A DNA stretch of 64,000 nucleotides from Microstegium vimineum (Eukaryota; Streptophyta; Magnoliopsida; Poales; Poaceae). A program made the translations under genes and the position numbers. The notes below the pieces were generated by a model that ran no database searches, was not told the DNA's origin, and saw only the letters and a program-made list of their open reading frames with translations. The stretch lies in NCBI GenBank assembly GCA_022036555.1, contig CM039129.1:42497827-42561826 (forward strand), given 5' to 3'. Below, one piece after another: positions 1 to 10,511 of this stretch (the first letter of the stretch is position 1; every line of letters starts with the position of its first letter).

Positions 1-475
1 ATAGAGGCTTCGGTATTTGCAATAACATCTAAACTTTCATATTCAATTTTTTCTAATAGTAAAGTGCAACCAATGCCAGTGCCATGAAACTGAACCTACG
101 TGTTTGTCAGGAAGGTAGACGCAGTGGTGCAGTACGCTAAGCAACACTGGTGACTGGTGACTAATCGCCACAGCCTAAGGTATTCAAGTAGTCACAACAG
201 GAAGGTAGATGACTCTGATCTATCACCATCTAGATGACTCCAAGCATACATAGTCACATTTCCTAACATGATGCAGAACTCATTCTAAACAACCACGAGT
301 TTTGAGACAGTCGCGAGCAGCATGCATATGGTGTGCCTATTTTACCCCATGCATATTTGAATACAAACCCCAATTCAGAAATTAGATATACACAGGTTAT
401 CCCTGAGCTCCGATTAATTGTAAGTACTGATACAACTATGAACATATACGAACCCCAATCGAAGTGAAGCAGATG
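1..475. other. Spacer, no gene recognised
   Basis: AT-rich non-coding sequence. No long open frame, terminal repeat or RNA gene was recognised. If the exon candidate at 480-610 on the minus strand is real, part of its intron or later exons would fall here, but I could not place a convincing acceptor. Confidence 0.4.
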
Positions 476-479
476 TCAC

Positions 480-610
480 CTTAACGAACGCGGGGAAGAG
501 AATTGCGACGACGGGACCGGAGATGGGGGTGGCCACCACGAGATGCAGGTCGACGACGGTGAAACGGCCCAAGAGGATGATGAGGGGCGGCTCAGATCCG
601 GCGCGCGCGG
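480..610 (-). CDS. Possible exon of an unrecognised membrane protein
   Basis: Read on the minus strand, the end of a CpG-rich block has an open frame that includes the stretch LIILLGRFTVVDLHLVVATP and then a second hydrophobic run. It ends in AAG followed by GTGACA, a possible splice donor at 479-478. The frame stays open upstream into a Pro/Arg/Ala-rich region, but no start codon can be assigned. Other frames across this block also stay open because it is so GC-rich, so openness alone means little. The hydrophobic character and the donor are the only support, and no family is recognised. Confidence 0.22.
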
Positions 611-897
611 GGCGGCCCTCAAGCTGCCAGGGCCTGTACGAGCTCGGCGAGGGCCGGGCGGCGGCAACGACGGGCGGTGGCGACGGGCCACGCGCGGTCG
701 GGCGGACGCGGTGCGGGCACGCGCGGGGGGCGAGTGGCGACGATGGCCGGCGGCGGGGTGGGGTGGGGTGGGGGGGGGGTGGGGGGGGTTCGCGCCGCCG
801 CCAAGGAGGATGCGGGTGGACTGGTGGAGGGCGTGCGTAGCGTGAGTGTGTTGTGTGTGTTGGTGGGCCGGCCCAGGAGCGGGAGTTGTTAGGGTCC

Positions 898-2549
898 GGA
901 CTCGTTGCCGAGTGCCACTTGATCCGGCACTCGGCAAAAAAAATATTTAATTTTTTTTAATTTCTTTGCGGAGTGCCTCATGTTTCGGCACTCTGTAAAT
1001 TTTATTTTTTTTGTTTTTTTGCCTCCATTATTTTATGTGGCTTTAGTACATTATTATACATTTTATTTTCGAATTTGAGATAATTTTAAATTTTTTTAAT
1101 ATATTTAGTTTATTTTTTTTGTTTCGTTCAATTTTATGGAATATTCCAAATTTGAACTGCATGTACATGGAATAATAGAATTTAGTCGTTCAAAAAATAA
1201 TACTTAATCCGTTCCAAGTTCATTTGACTTTTTCAACCCTAAGTTTGACCACTCGTCTTATTCAAATTTTTGTGTAAAATATCATTTTTTTTTGGCTTAC
1301 TTATTTAATGAATAGTCTACATTAATAACTTAAATTTAACTATGTTTACACAAATTTTTTGAATAAGACGAGTGGTCAAAGTTGGGGTCAAAAAAGTCAA
1401 ATGAATTATAAATTGAAACGGAGGGAGTAATTGTTATACTTGGTGTATGTTGAGGCCGTATCGAGGAGCCCACATGAAATATCGAGTATCTTGTAGAGGT
1501 AACATTGCGAGGTATTTGCGGAAAAAGTGTTTTAAAATTATATAAAATCCAAATGAATTCCGAAAATCATAAAACTTGTCTGGGTGTCATGTTATTGCAT
1601 GTAGAGGCTATGGTAAAAAATTGATAATGTTTCGAGCAAGTTGCGATGTCCGATACTTGAAACCTAGACATATCCCCATGTTATTGCATGCGATGAAGAC
1701 TTACATGTCTGGGTTTTATGCATTCGACGTCACAACTTGCTCGAAACCTTCTCAAATTTTTACCACAGCCTACACATGCAATAACATGACACCCAGACAA
1801 GTTTCGTAATTTTCGAACTTCGTTCGAATTTTATATAATTTTAAAACACTTTATCCACAATTACCTCGCCATGTTACCTCTACAAGATGCAAAATATTTC
1901 ATGTGGGTTCCTGGATACAGCCTCAACATACACCAAGTATCACGACTATTAGTTTTTAAACGACGAAATTCAATTATTCTATGTACCTGCAGTTCAAAAT
2001 TTTTAATATTAGAAAATATACAAAGAAAAGAAAAAAATAAACTATATATAGCAAAAAAATTCAAACTTGACCTAAATTTGAACAGTGAGTTTAAAATAAT
2101 GTGGTAAGTCCTCAAAAAAAATTTAGGTCAAGAAATCCAAAAAAAAAATTCTTCGCCGAGCGCTGCTCGAGAAAGGAGGCTCGTTGCCAAGTGCATTTTC
2201 CTAGCACTCGGCAAAGGATGCTCGTCGTCGAGTGCTTTACCTTTGCGCTTTGTGAATTTTTTTTTAAGTTTGACGGCGCGGTTGGTTCAACCGTTACGAC
2301 GTGAATTTTTTTGCCGAGAGTAATTCTTCGCCGAGTGCTGCACTCGGCAAAGGCTGGCGTTGCCTAGTGCTTTTATTTGCCGAGAGCTGTGTAACATATG
2401 ACACTCGGTACAGATTTCTTCGTCGAGTGTTTTGGCGTCGCCGAGTGCATTTTTACGGCACTCGGCAAAGGAAGCTCGTTGTCAAGTACCCAATTTTCGA
2501 CACTCGGCAACGTCTAAAACACTCGGCAACGCTGGCTTTTCCCGTAGTG
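898..2549. mobile_element. Fold-back CACTA-type element relic
   Basis: Both sides carry subterminal repeats of the type TGCCGAGTGC/GCACTCGGCA, around 900-1000 on the left and 2140-2535 on the right. The right end is a CACTA terminus, TTTTCCCGTAGTG, ending at 2549. No matching CACTA end is visible on the left, so that end is truncated near 898. The interior is a long imperfect inverted repeat, with arms at about 1030-1675 and 1700-2110 that converge near 1690. No transposase reading frame remains. Grass CACTA families with this subrepeat are well known; the fold-back layout is read directly from the sequence. Confidence 0.7.
1203..1427. mobile_element. Stowaway-like MITE in the left fold-back arm
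   Basis: The right end is ACGGAGGGAG followed by TA, the usual Stowaway (Tc1/mariner MITE) terminus, and the left end is TA then CTTAATCCGTTCC. The ends are complementary over the CAAATGAACTTGGAACGGA-like stretch and the interior folds back. The opposite arm of the host fold-back has the unfilled site, about AAACTAATAGTCGTGATAC read in reverse. This shows that the MITE entered after the two arms existed, and that TA is the target duplication. Confidence 0.75.
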
Positions 2550-4187
2550 CTGCAGCCATCGTTGGCGGGCACCACACGCCCCCTGCTCAGGTTACAGCAG
2601 CGGCCGGAGCCTCGCCCTAGGCGGCATCAAGCTCGGCCTCGTGGCTCTCCCACCTTGGGCCCGTCGTGGTCGCTGATATATCCAAGCTCGGCATCATGAC
2701 CCTCTGCTGGCCCACGCCGATCGATATCGATGCCCCACCATATATTTGCGTGCTTGTTCTCGTGAAGAAGACCATCGCGTTTACGAAAATACCCATTGTA
2801 ATATGTTTTTACAAGTGAAATATAATTAAGGAACTATTGGAGATGAGTTTTTTTTTCTCAGTAATACCTTTTTATGAGTTAGAAAACATAGATTTTTTTT
2901 AAGAAAATTATTTGGGGAACTTTTAGTGATGCATGCTATAGTGACAAATATTTCGTTAAATGTGACTGTTTTTTTTTTCTGTTGACCGCTTTCGTTACAT
3001 TGTTGGGCTGTCAGATTGTAGCCTAGGCTGCAGCTTTTTGCGCCGATCGATCTTGGCTAATTAAAAGGACGCCCTCATTAATCTCGGAGTGGCCCATAAG
3101 ACAAAACATATACTCCCTCCCTCCGTATCGTAAAAGGAGGACGTTTTGGACATGATTACGACTACCAAGGAATGATTAATTAGAAGTTAATTTTCATGTT
3201 TTATCCTTATTAAATGCTCTGCGGGAGCTACCTGTACATCAATCCGTATTAGCCTGATTGGTCTAGGCTCTGCGGTTCGACCTCTGGCTGCCGCACATTT
3301 TTTTCTACTCCTGTTTTTGCATGCCGTCGCGGCAACAGCAGATTGGAATCGACGGACGCGCGCGAATTACCGAGGAGACACGCGAGGGAAGCCGAGCAGA
3401 ATCGATGGACGCGCGCGAGTTATGGAGGAGTCACGCGAGGGGTATTCACGTCCCACATAGGGCTTGTACCTGCAGGGAACGTCGTCCTTACATATGATCA
3501 ACAAATCAATACCACATATTTCTATAGGAAATCATCAGGAGATTATGGCAGTAAACAGGAAGAATATAGTCATGTGGGTAATACCACCATTCCAGCAAAC
3601 ATGCAGCTCATATTCCACATGTCCAAATATATAGTAATCATAATCTTGCAAGTCAACAAGAAGCTCACGCCCCTTGAAGTACCTGAATTCCAGTTGAAAA
3701 AAATCTTGAGAAAGAAAATAGTGAGGTGCGGAGGCCGCCACAGAGAAAATATGGAATTTATGCTCCAGAGACATGTCAAGTAAGCCATATGATACGATTC
3801 ACTGTAGAATAACATCCATTCATTCTACCAACTTAATGTGACAACATAAGGCACAGTCAACATAAGATACCATAAGGCACATTCATTCTACCAACTAACT
3901 ACCACTTCATAATTCCAGAGTTCATTGATCTGCAGGCTACATTGATCTAATTTCCTAGTAGTAAAATACACCTACAGGCTAAGAAACATTTTGATGTCTC
4001 TTCCTGAAACTAATCCTGCAACCAAATAAATTAATCCTGAAACAAATAAAATACATAGCTGATATAGCTATTTTTCTGAAAGGAATCGCGCAGTAGTAAG
4101 AACGATACAATAACAGTCCCTGTTTACTTATGAATGCTAATAGCCTTCTACCACCAGTTGCCAATGTATATAATCACATTCGAGCCC
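2550..4187. other. Spacer with MITE scrap and short tandem repeat
   Basis: Mostly non-coding. A fragment beginning ACTCCCTCCCTCCGTATCG near 3111 resembles a Stowaway end. A 53-bp unit is repeated in tandem at 3346-3398 and 3399-3451. The GC-rich piece at 2550-2720 looks like decayed coding sequence of unknown origin. The open frame at 3343-3783 on the plus strand begins inside the tandem repeat and shows no recognisable domain, so I do not call it a gene. Confidence 0.4.
3346..3451. repeat. 53-bp tandem duplication
   Basis: Two adjacent copies of a GC-rich unit that starts GAATCGACGGACGCGCGCGA (first copy) or GAATCGATGGACGCGCGCGA (second copy). A few substitutions separate them. Confidence 0.8.
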
Positions 4188-4521
4188 CTACATGATATCA
4201 AGTTGAATAGGGATATCTAAATTGCACAGTTCACAACCTTCGTTCTCTAAGCCAGGTTTATCATTTCTCTTTACACATTCTGATGCGAAACAGAGATGTA
4301 AGAAGTAAAGAAAGCGGCCATGGGGACAATAGCAGTCTAGCACACACATGACAATGTAATGTGGAGTTGAAAAAAAAATATTGCTGCAAAAATAACTTTT
4401 GTTCATCATATAAAGAATGAACAAATGTGTACCTCAGCCATGCCAACCCAGTGGGCAGAAATTTCTTGTGCCTTTAAAGAGTCAACATCCTTTATCTGTT
4501 CGATAATCTTATCATGAACAA
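4188..4521 (-). pseudogene. Exon-like remnant of an unrecognised gene
   Basis: On the minus strand, positions 4521-4433 form a convincing internal exon. It is preceded by TCTCCTGCAG and followed by GTACAC, and its 29-codon frame has normal amino acid composition and includes VVHDKIIEQIKDVDSLKAQ and then EISAHWVGMAE. A second coding-like stretch to 4188 includes NDKPGLENEGCELCNLDIPI and ends in a TAG stop. Joining the two in frame needs a weak acceptor (AAAG before AGAAAT). An upstream exon-like piece near 4665-4620 has a stop in one frame. I do not recognise the family. It may be the 3' part of a decayed gene or a fragment carried in by a transposon. Confidence 0.4.
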
Positions 4522-5121
4522 CTGCAGGAGAGCAAGTATAATGTCACTGAATTTTCCAATATTGATTCAATCTGAAGCATTGCATGCTCATTGCTGCCAC
4601 TTACCTTCTAATCTGGAGAGAATATGAGATTGAATAAATGCTCATTAGCAATCTCTTCAGCTAGGCCAACCAGAGCTTAGCTGCTTGGCTCATTAGAATA
4701 CAAGTGACATGGTTTCAGAATGCAAACTAGAATATGAGGTTGACCATATAATTTGACCCATCTCCAGATTTGAGCTAGCTTGTATGTTTATGAGAAACCA
4801 AACTGACATCTACCGAGATAACAGGGAAACTCATAAACTAGCAAGTTGGTAAGATAACTATTTGTGTGCACATGCCAAACATTAGAAGAACCCAAAAGAC
4901 AAATAGAATTAATGGATTTCATATCAAATTAGTCAAACTTTGTTGTCTGTCAAAACAGAATGCTGGAGGATGGACAGAAGCATCATATAGCTTACATTTT
5001 TTTGCAGCCCAGGGTCCAGTACAACAATCTTTTGTGAATAAAAAACCATAAAAATTTACGTGGTGCAGATGTTTTTCTTCTCCCCTTATAAAGTCACGAG
5101 CTGGGATAAGCTAGAAAAATA

Positions 5122-5505
5122 CACTATGCTAGAAAAGCTTATTAGTGACACCTTGATTAGTGACTCAGAAACAAAACGCGTCACAGATAAGGTATTAGTG
5201 ACACGGGTTCTTGAGACGCGTCCCTGATTAGTTGTTGCCCATGCCCCGAGACCAAGACGTGTCACAAATAACAATGTATCAGTGACTCTTGAACGGGACC
5301 TGCATCACTGATAAAAAAAATGTGATGTGTGTTGCTCTGATGCGTCACTGATAGATGGCCTTAGTGACGCGGGTTAACAATATGAGTCACAGAAGATAAG
5401 AAATGTAAGTGTTTTATATATGTGTCACTGATATGTGCAGATATCAGTGACTCACTTTCTTAACCCGCGTCACAGATCACAGGAAATTATTCGCTTCAGG
5501 TAGTG
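5122..5505. mobile_element. Miniature CACTA-type element
   Basis: The left end is CACTATGCTAGAAAAGC and the right end is GCTTCAGGTAGTG. The interior is filled with inverted and direct copies of GTCACTGAT and ACGCGGGTT-like subrepeats, as in CACTA subterminal regions. There is no coding capacity. The flanking trinucleotides are ATA on the left and AAT on the right. That is not a perfect target duplication, so a boundary may be one base off or the insertion may be old. Confidence 0.6.
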
Positions 5506-6640
5506 AATAAACAGACTATGACCTTTCAGTCTCCACCCCGTAAACACCCTGATAGCTCCACCACCACCAGACCCTCCCTCCATTGGCGTTGTGAGGCCGC
5601 TTCCCATCCTCTCTAGCGCCTCCATCTTTCATCCTGCTCCAGCGCGACCTTCCATCCATTCTTGTTTGGTGCCACCTCCTTCCTCTAGATCTTGCCAACA
5701 CCAGTGGCAGACCTAGCTAGGTTTTTAACACAGGGTATGTCGTACCAATTTTTTTTGTGCTATTCGGCAAAACCATTTCTAATTCGGTAAACCATATTTC
5801 AATTCAGTAAAATAACATAATAAGATTTAAATTCAAAAATTAGCTAAAAAATATGAAAATTACGATATAAATAGTTCAAATGAAATACAACAAGATGGGA
5901 AGGAAAAACTTGCAAAATATGGATGAAATATGTTATTTATTATTATAATATCTAGAGGGGATAAAAAGTTGAAAATATAAAAATAAAGACACATGTGGTC
6001 TCATGGGATACAACAAGATGGGATAAAAAATAGAAAAACTAAATGATGAAGTATAATATTTATACTTAATTTTGAAGGGGACAAAAGAAAATGGGAAAAT
6101 TTAAAACGTCATTGTACTAGCTACTGATAAGCGATAATAAAATGATGCCGAATTTATATCACTTTTATGTGGCATTTCATTCCATGACGTGTTGACATAA
6201 TAACATGGGATAAATAAAACTAGAAAGTAATTTATGTCACTTTTATTTGCCATTCCATTTCATGACGTGTTGGTATAACAATATGTGATAAATAAATTAG
6301 CAAATAAAGGACATAATATATCATATAGTTATTAATATTGCGAGAAAATACAAGACCAGAAATTTAAAAACTACTCCCAATAAAATATGAAAACTAAATG
6401 AAGAAATATAATATCTATAGTATGTTTTAAAGGAGCATAAAAATGAAAAAGAAAAAAAGTAGCGTGAGGGGATTGAACTAGTGACCTCGGCGAATCAGTC
6501 ACTAAAGTAAAAATGTTCTTTTGCACTAAAGTGATGAGAACTATAAAGTAAAAATGTTGTTTTGCACTAAAGTTATCATTTTGCTCATCTTCATAAATAA
6601 ACAAAGTTAACCATAGTTAATTTGTTAATAATATTTGTAG
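5506..6640. other. Spacer, repeat-derived, no gene
   Basis: A short GC-rich patch (5520-5700) is followed by AT-rich sequence. Within it, phrases such as GATGGGATAAA, ATATAATATTTATA and CCATTTCATGACGTGTTG recur in degenerate form. It reads as decayed transposon sequence. No terminal repeats or coding frame could be fixed. Confidence 0.4.
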
Positions 6641-6644
6641 GACA

Positions 6645-6895
6645 GTAAAAATTTAGAAAAAATCACAGAATACGCACATCACCAAATCATGACTATGCTA
6701 AAAATTACAGCTTGAAATAATAAAGTTTATAAATAATAAAGTTTATAATAATATATTTAAAATGACTGAGTTATAGATTTATCTCATGTCAAGCTTAATT
6801 AATATATTAAACTTTATTATTTCAAGTTGTAATTTTTAGCGTAGCCATGATTTGGTGATGTACGTATTCTGTGATTTTTTCTAAATTTTTGGTGT
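6645..6895. repeat. Hairpin-forming inverted repeat (MITE-like)
   Basis: The left arm (about 6650-6735) contains TTTAGAAAAAATCACAGAAT and then CATCACCAAATCATGACTAT. The right arm (about 6800-6893) is its near-perfect reverse complement, with CATGATTTGGTGATGTACGT and ATTCTGTGATTTTTTCTAAA. A TA-rich loop of roughly 65 bases separates them. Arm similarity is about 90% by eye. No clear target duplication was found, so the element type is not assigned. Confidence 0.7.
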
Positions 6896-7203
6896 CTGAC
6901 ACCGTTATTTCATGTTGTGTCTGACATGTGGCCTTTAGGGTATGTTTACTAATTCATAAGGGGCATAACAGTAGAAATATGAGGTGTCTGCTGCTTCTAT
7001 CTTTTGTTTGCACTAGACTTTTTGATTTTTCATTTTTTTTGGTTTCATATGCCTATCCTACCTCCCTTTTAGATTGAGTTTTCTATGGTAATTCTTGTCA
7101 CCTATTTATATTCCAGAAAAACTTTGTATGCATACTTAGAAAATTGTATGTGACTTCTAGAAATGAACTATAGCCTTCTATAGTGTCATTTTACTTACTT
7201 CTC

Positions 7204-7496
7204 TGCAGAGATTAGTCTCTTTGCCCCTACCACTTTTTTGTTTGCTTGCCATAGAATGGACAACAGGCTAGTAAACAGCTACGACTCCTGAGATTTAATA
7301 TCAGCCTTTTTCCTTTTGTGTTCTCCTTGACGTCTATAAATAAAGTACTGCTACTTCTAGTGTAATTTTGTTTAATTTTCTGCAGATATTAGTCTTTTTG
7401 TCCCTACCATTCTTTGTTTCTGTAACATATCAAACAACATGCCTGTAAACAGCTACAGTCCTGAGATTTAATATTAGTCTTTTCTTTTGTGTAGTC
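7204..7496. repeat. Imperfect direct repeat of about 115 bp
   Basis: Two copies, near 7204-7325 and 7380-7496, each run from TGCAGA(G/T)ATTAGTCT through AAACAGCTAC to CTGAGATTTAATAT and a T-rich tail. They are separated by about 55 bases. The copies are clearly diverged and non-coding. Confidence 0.65.
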
Positions 7497-7548
7497 ATAT
7501 CTTACCTATGTTTAATAAGTTGACTAAACATGAAAAATATTATATCTG

Positions 7549-7871
7549 TGTTATGGACGACGTATAGGAATATGAAGTAAAGAATCAAGCCACAGAAGAG
7601 ACACACGATTTAACGTGGAAAACCCCTTCGATGTGAAGGGGAAAAACCACGGGCACCAGCCAGCAACAATCTCACTATCTCAAGAGTTTGGGTTACACGC
7701 CTATGGCGGCTTACAAGAGAATCAAGTCTCCACAAAACCCTAGCAAGGGTATATATACCGTACCGTACCGCGGGGGCTCCGCCCCCCGCACCCCCGACCA
7801 CAGGGGCGAGGCCTGATGGACCGTCTGAAGCCCGGCCTATATCCTGGAGTGAATTTGGAACAACTCCAACA
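7549..7871 (-). mobile_element. Solo LTR (Copia-like) with 5-bp target duplication
   Basis: The 323-bp unit starts TGTTATGGACG and ends ACTCCAACA, so it obeys the 5'-TG...CA-3' rule in either orientation. It is bracketed by the identical pentamer ATCTG at 7544-7548 and 7872-7876. No internal retrotransposon sequence, primer-binding site or second LTR is present, so this is a solo LTR left by recombination. The minus orientation is preferred because TGTTGGAG is a common 5' end of Copia-type LTRs. The interior has a TATATATACC box and a GC-rich patch (7770-7810). Confidence 0.88.
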
Positions 7872-9471
7872 ATCTGAATTATGCATTAGGAAACCAGTAA
7901 GGCTTACATAGCCTTCTTAAGGTAGTGCTATAAATGGGTGAGTAATAAAGTTAGCTGCTGAACTTTTGTATAGTAAACCAATTTGTGTTAAGTTATTGCT
8001 TTCAAAACACCTAGACGTGTAGTAGGGCTGGCGAATTGTATATATAACAATGCAAGTTCATGTGGGGTTTTCATAAATACTGTATGATAGACTGATAGAG
8101 ATGAGCTGTAGTAAATCTTCTAACAACCCTCGCTGACCATATTCCGGCTGCACGCTTTGCGGCGTTGCCTGTCTGCTCACTTCGCGCCATATCACCGCAC
8201 CATATGACCTCCTCACCTGTTAAAACTCGACTGTCTAATCAATTGCCTCCTCATAGCACGTCGTCGTCCCGCTTCCCCATCGTATATATATATGCTCGTT
8301 GCGACTCTCGCCTTATGCTGACTCATTAAACAATTGATGACTCAGTACACACTAGGACACTGGGCAGGTAACTAATAATATTTGATTAGTTGTATCTGGT
8401 ATATTTATGGGAAATCACAAATATTTCCTGGATCAACATTGCTGTAATTTATCATTCTAGACTCTTGAGTCAAGGTGGGCAAACTGCAATATATTAATGC
8501 TATTATTTCTGGCCGGGTACCATATGATCTGCAACTCTAACTATGGTATATGAAGCATATTTTGGCCAATCCGGCCAGTAAACACTTCCTCCTCATGTAT
8601 TGCAAAATGCATGAAGCGTTACAATCCCATACATATTTATACAGTACGTGCTTGCAGCTACTCATTGAGGATGGGCGGCGCTCCCATGTGTGTCACCATG
8701 TACTGCACCACCTCGATCGATGGTTTTCAGTACAACTAGCCACGCTTCTTAGAGTAGGGTGCTTAGGAGCCCCAGTATCACTTCTCCATTTTGCACTTCC
8801 ACCGGTTTCTCGCAAAGTGCTCAGCTGAGGGCCGGTGAGGATGCGAGATGACAACAGTACTGGCCGCCATGGCATGCGGTTGGCCCATCAGATTCACGAG
8901 CGATATGAAGTGTAAGAAGTATTGATTGGTTGGATGGAGTGGCAGAGGCAAACAAGAGACATTATGTTAAGTCCATGCAAAAGGCTTGTTGTCAAATAGC
9001 TCCTGGTACCTCTCATTCCTAATTAACTATGTATGTCCTTGATCGTGTTTACCAATGCAACCAATTTATGCTGTCCCAGGGCTTGTGTGGAGAAGAATGT
9101 ATAGAGAGTGTCTAGACAAGAGAAGCAAGAAACCTAGGGTACGTACTGGGTACGTAGAACAACAGGTGAAGCAAGCTCGTTGATAGAGACGAAGTAATGT
9201 ATGTTTGGTTTCTGTTTGATGGAGCAAGTCGCTGCACCTTCCCCTTTTATATATACGCATGGATGGACATACTCCTCAAACGGTGGAGAAGGATCCACTT
9301 GTTATTCATGGAAGGCTGGCCGAGCCCAAGATGACATACATGATAAATAATGACGGCCAAGTGTAGGGCTGTCCTGTCAGGGTGAGCAATGTGATTGTGG
9401 ACCAAATGGAGGAAACGTATTTACCAGGGCTTGTTAGTTGTTACATGTCATTAATTAATTGCCGATAAAAT

Positions 9472-9474
<3 letters not shown>
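7872..9474. other. Gene-less copy of aspartic protease flanking DNA
   Basis: No gene. Several stretches match DNA around the protease genes further right. Near 8577-8615, CCAGTAAACAC and ATGTATTGCAAAATGCATGA match 19703-19745. The block at 9000-9170 (TACCAATGC, TATAGAGAGT, TCTAGACA, GTAGAACAA) matches 20010-20110. The block at 9205-9360 resembles 12510-12670 and 16395-16480. The copies are short and diverged, so this is a decayed duplicate of array DNA that no longer carries a protease coding region. Confidence 0.5.

Positions 9475-9475
<1 letters not shown>

Positions 9476-9537
<62 letters not shown>
9476..9537. repeat. (AT)n microsatellite
   Basis: An uninterrupted AT dinucleotide run of about 60 bases. 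Confidence 0.97.
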
Positions 9538-9539
<2 letters not shown>

Positions 9540-9602
9540 TCAGCCAGGACAAATTGACGAAAGAGGTAGTAACTAGCTAGATTCCTTCTTTACATTTTGG
9601 TC

Positions 9603-10511
9603 ACTACAAAACAAGTGGTCAGAAATGTTGCTTCCGTATAAATAGAACCAGAGAAAACAATTAGTGTCAGAAGCTAGCAAATTAATGAAAATTATAAATT
9701 GAACAAGTGGTCAACAACACTAAGTACAGACAAGCTCTGTAGATGCGGTTCAAAAGTCATTTTTATAGGCATTTTTCAGAACGGTAAGCACTAGAGGCTA
9801 GTAGAAATCATTGTGTTCACTGATGGAAATTGATTTGTACTGACGGTTCACTTAAGAAAATCGTCAGTGAAAATCTCCAGCTTGGACGCCGGCGGCAGCA
9901 ATGTCTTCTCCGTCGTGATTGAGACGTATACACTGGCGTCCATGGAACTGGTCTGACGATGTGGCCGGTGGAAAGGTTAGCTTCATCCCAGAGCTGCTAA
10001 TATATAACAACAACATATTATGCCACGTAGTATCCCATGCATGATATGTCTGTTATATTTATTTGAACTCCTTTGAATTAATTTTATTTCGACTTAATTA
10101 TTTATTTCCTCATTTCAACTTTGGTGGAATAGTGTTTACTTTAATCTATTATTACTGCTTCCAATCCAAGTTAATAAAGGTTAATGTTTCCTTGCAACAG
10201 TGACTCGTGTACGTATATGTCCTAACACTTCATACTTGGATTTCATCTGTCTGCGACGACTGCTAGTGTCAAAAGTCGTTCGTGTTCACCTTTGGTGGAG
10301 ATGTATTTTGGTAGAGATGTATTCAAATGAAAACTCATCAAGAATGGGTTGTCCAAATAAAAATCGATTTACCATGGCTGACAAAAGAATGATAAATAAA
10401 AAATGTTCGTCTCGATAAATTGCGGGATTAACCGTGGCGGACTAAAATGGACGCGCGGCCGCCTCGAAGGCCATCGGGGGGTGTCGCGGTTAATCGTTTG
10501 TGTAATAGTGT
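9603..10511. mobile_element. Possible CACTA-type relic, ends only
   Basis: CACTACAAAACAAGTGG near 9602 and the reverse-oriented end GTGTAATAGTG finishing at 10511 look like CACTA termini. GACGGTTCACTTAAG-type repeats lie near the left and ACCGTGGCGGACTAAAATGG-type repeats near the right. The two subterminal repeat types differ, so this may be parts of two elements, not one. No transposase frame and no matching target duplication were found. Confidence 0.3.

Noticed and set aside
476..937. Long minus-strand frame of 153 codons rich in Pro, Arg, Ala and His
   Set aside because: It begins inside the CACTA subterminal repeats, and several frames on both strands are open across the same GC-rich block. 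Composition explains it better than coding.
3343..3783. Plus-strand frame of 146 codons
   Set aside because: It starts inside a 53-bp tandem repeat and then runs through AT-rich DNA. No domain, signal or exon structure was seen, and the opposite strand also has frames.
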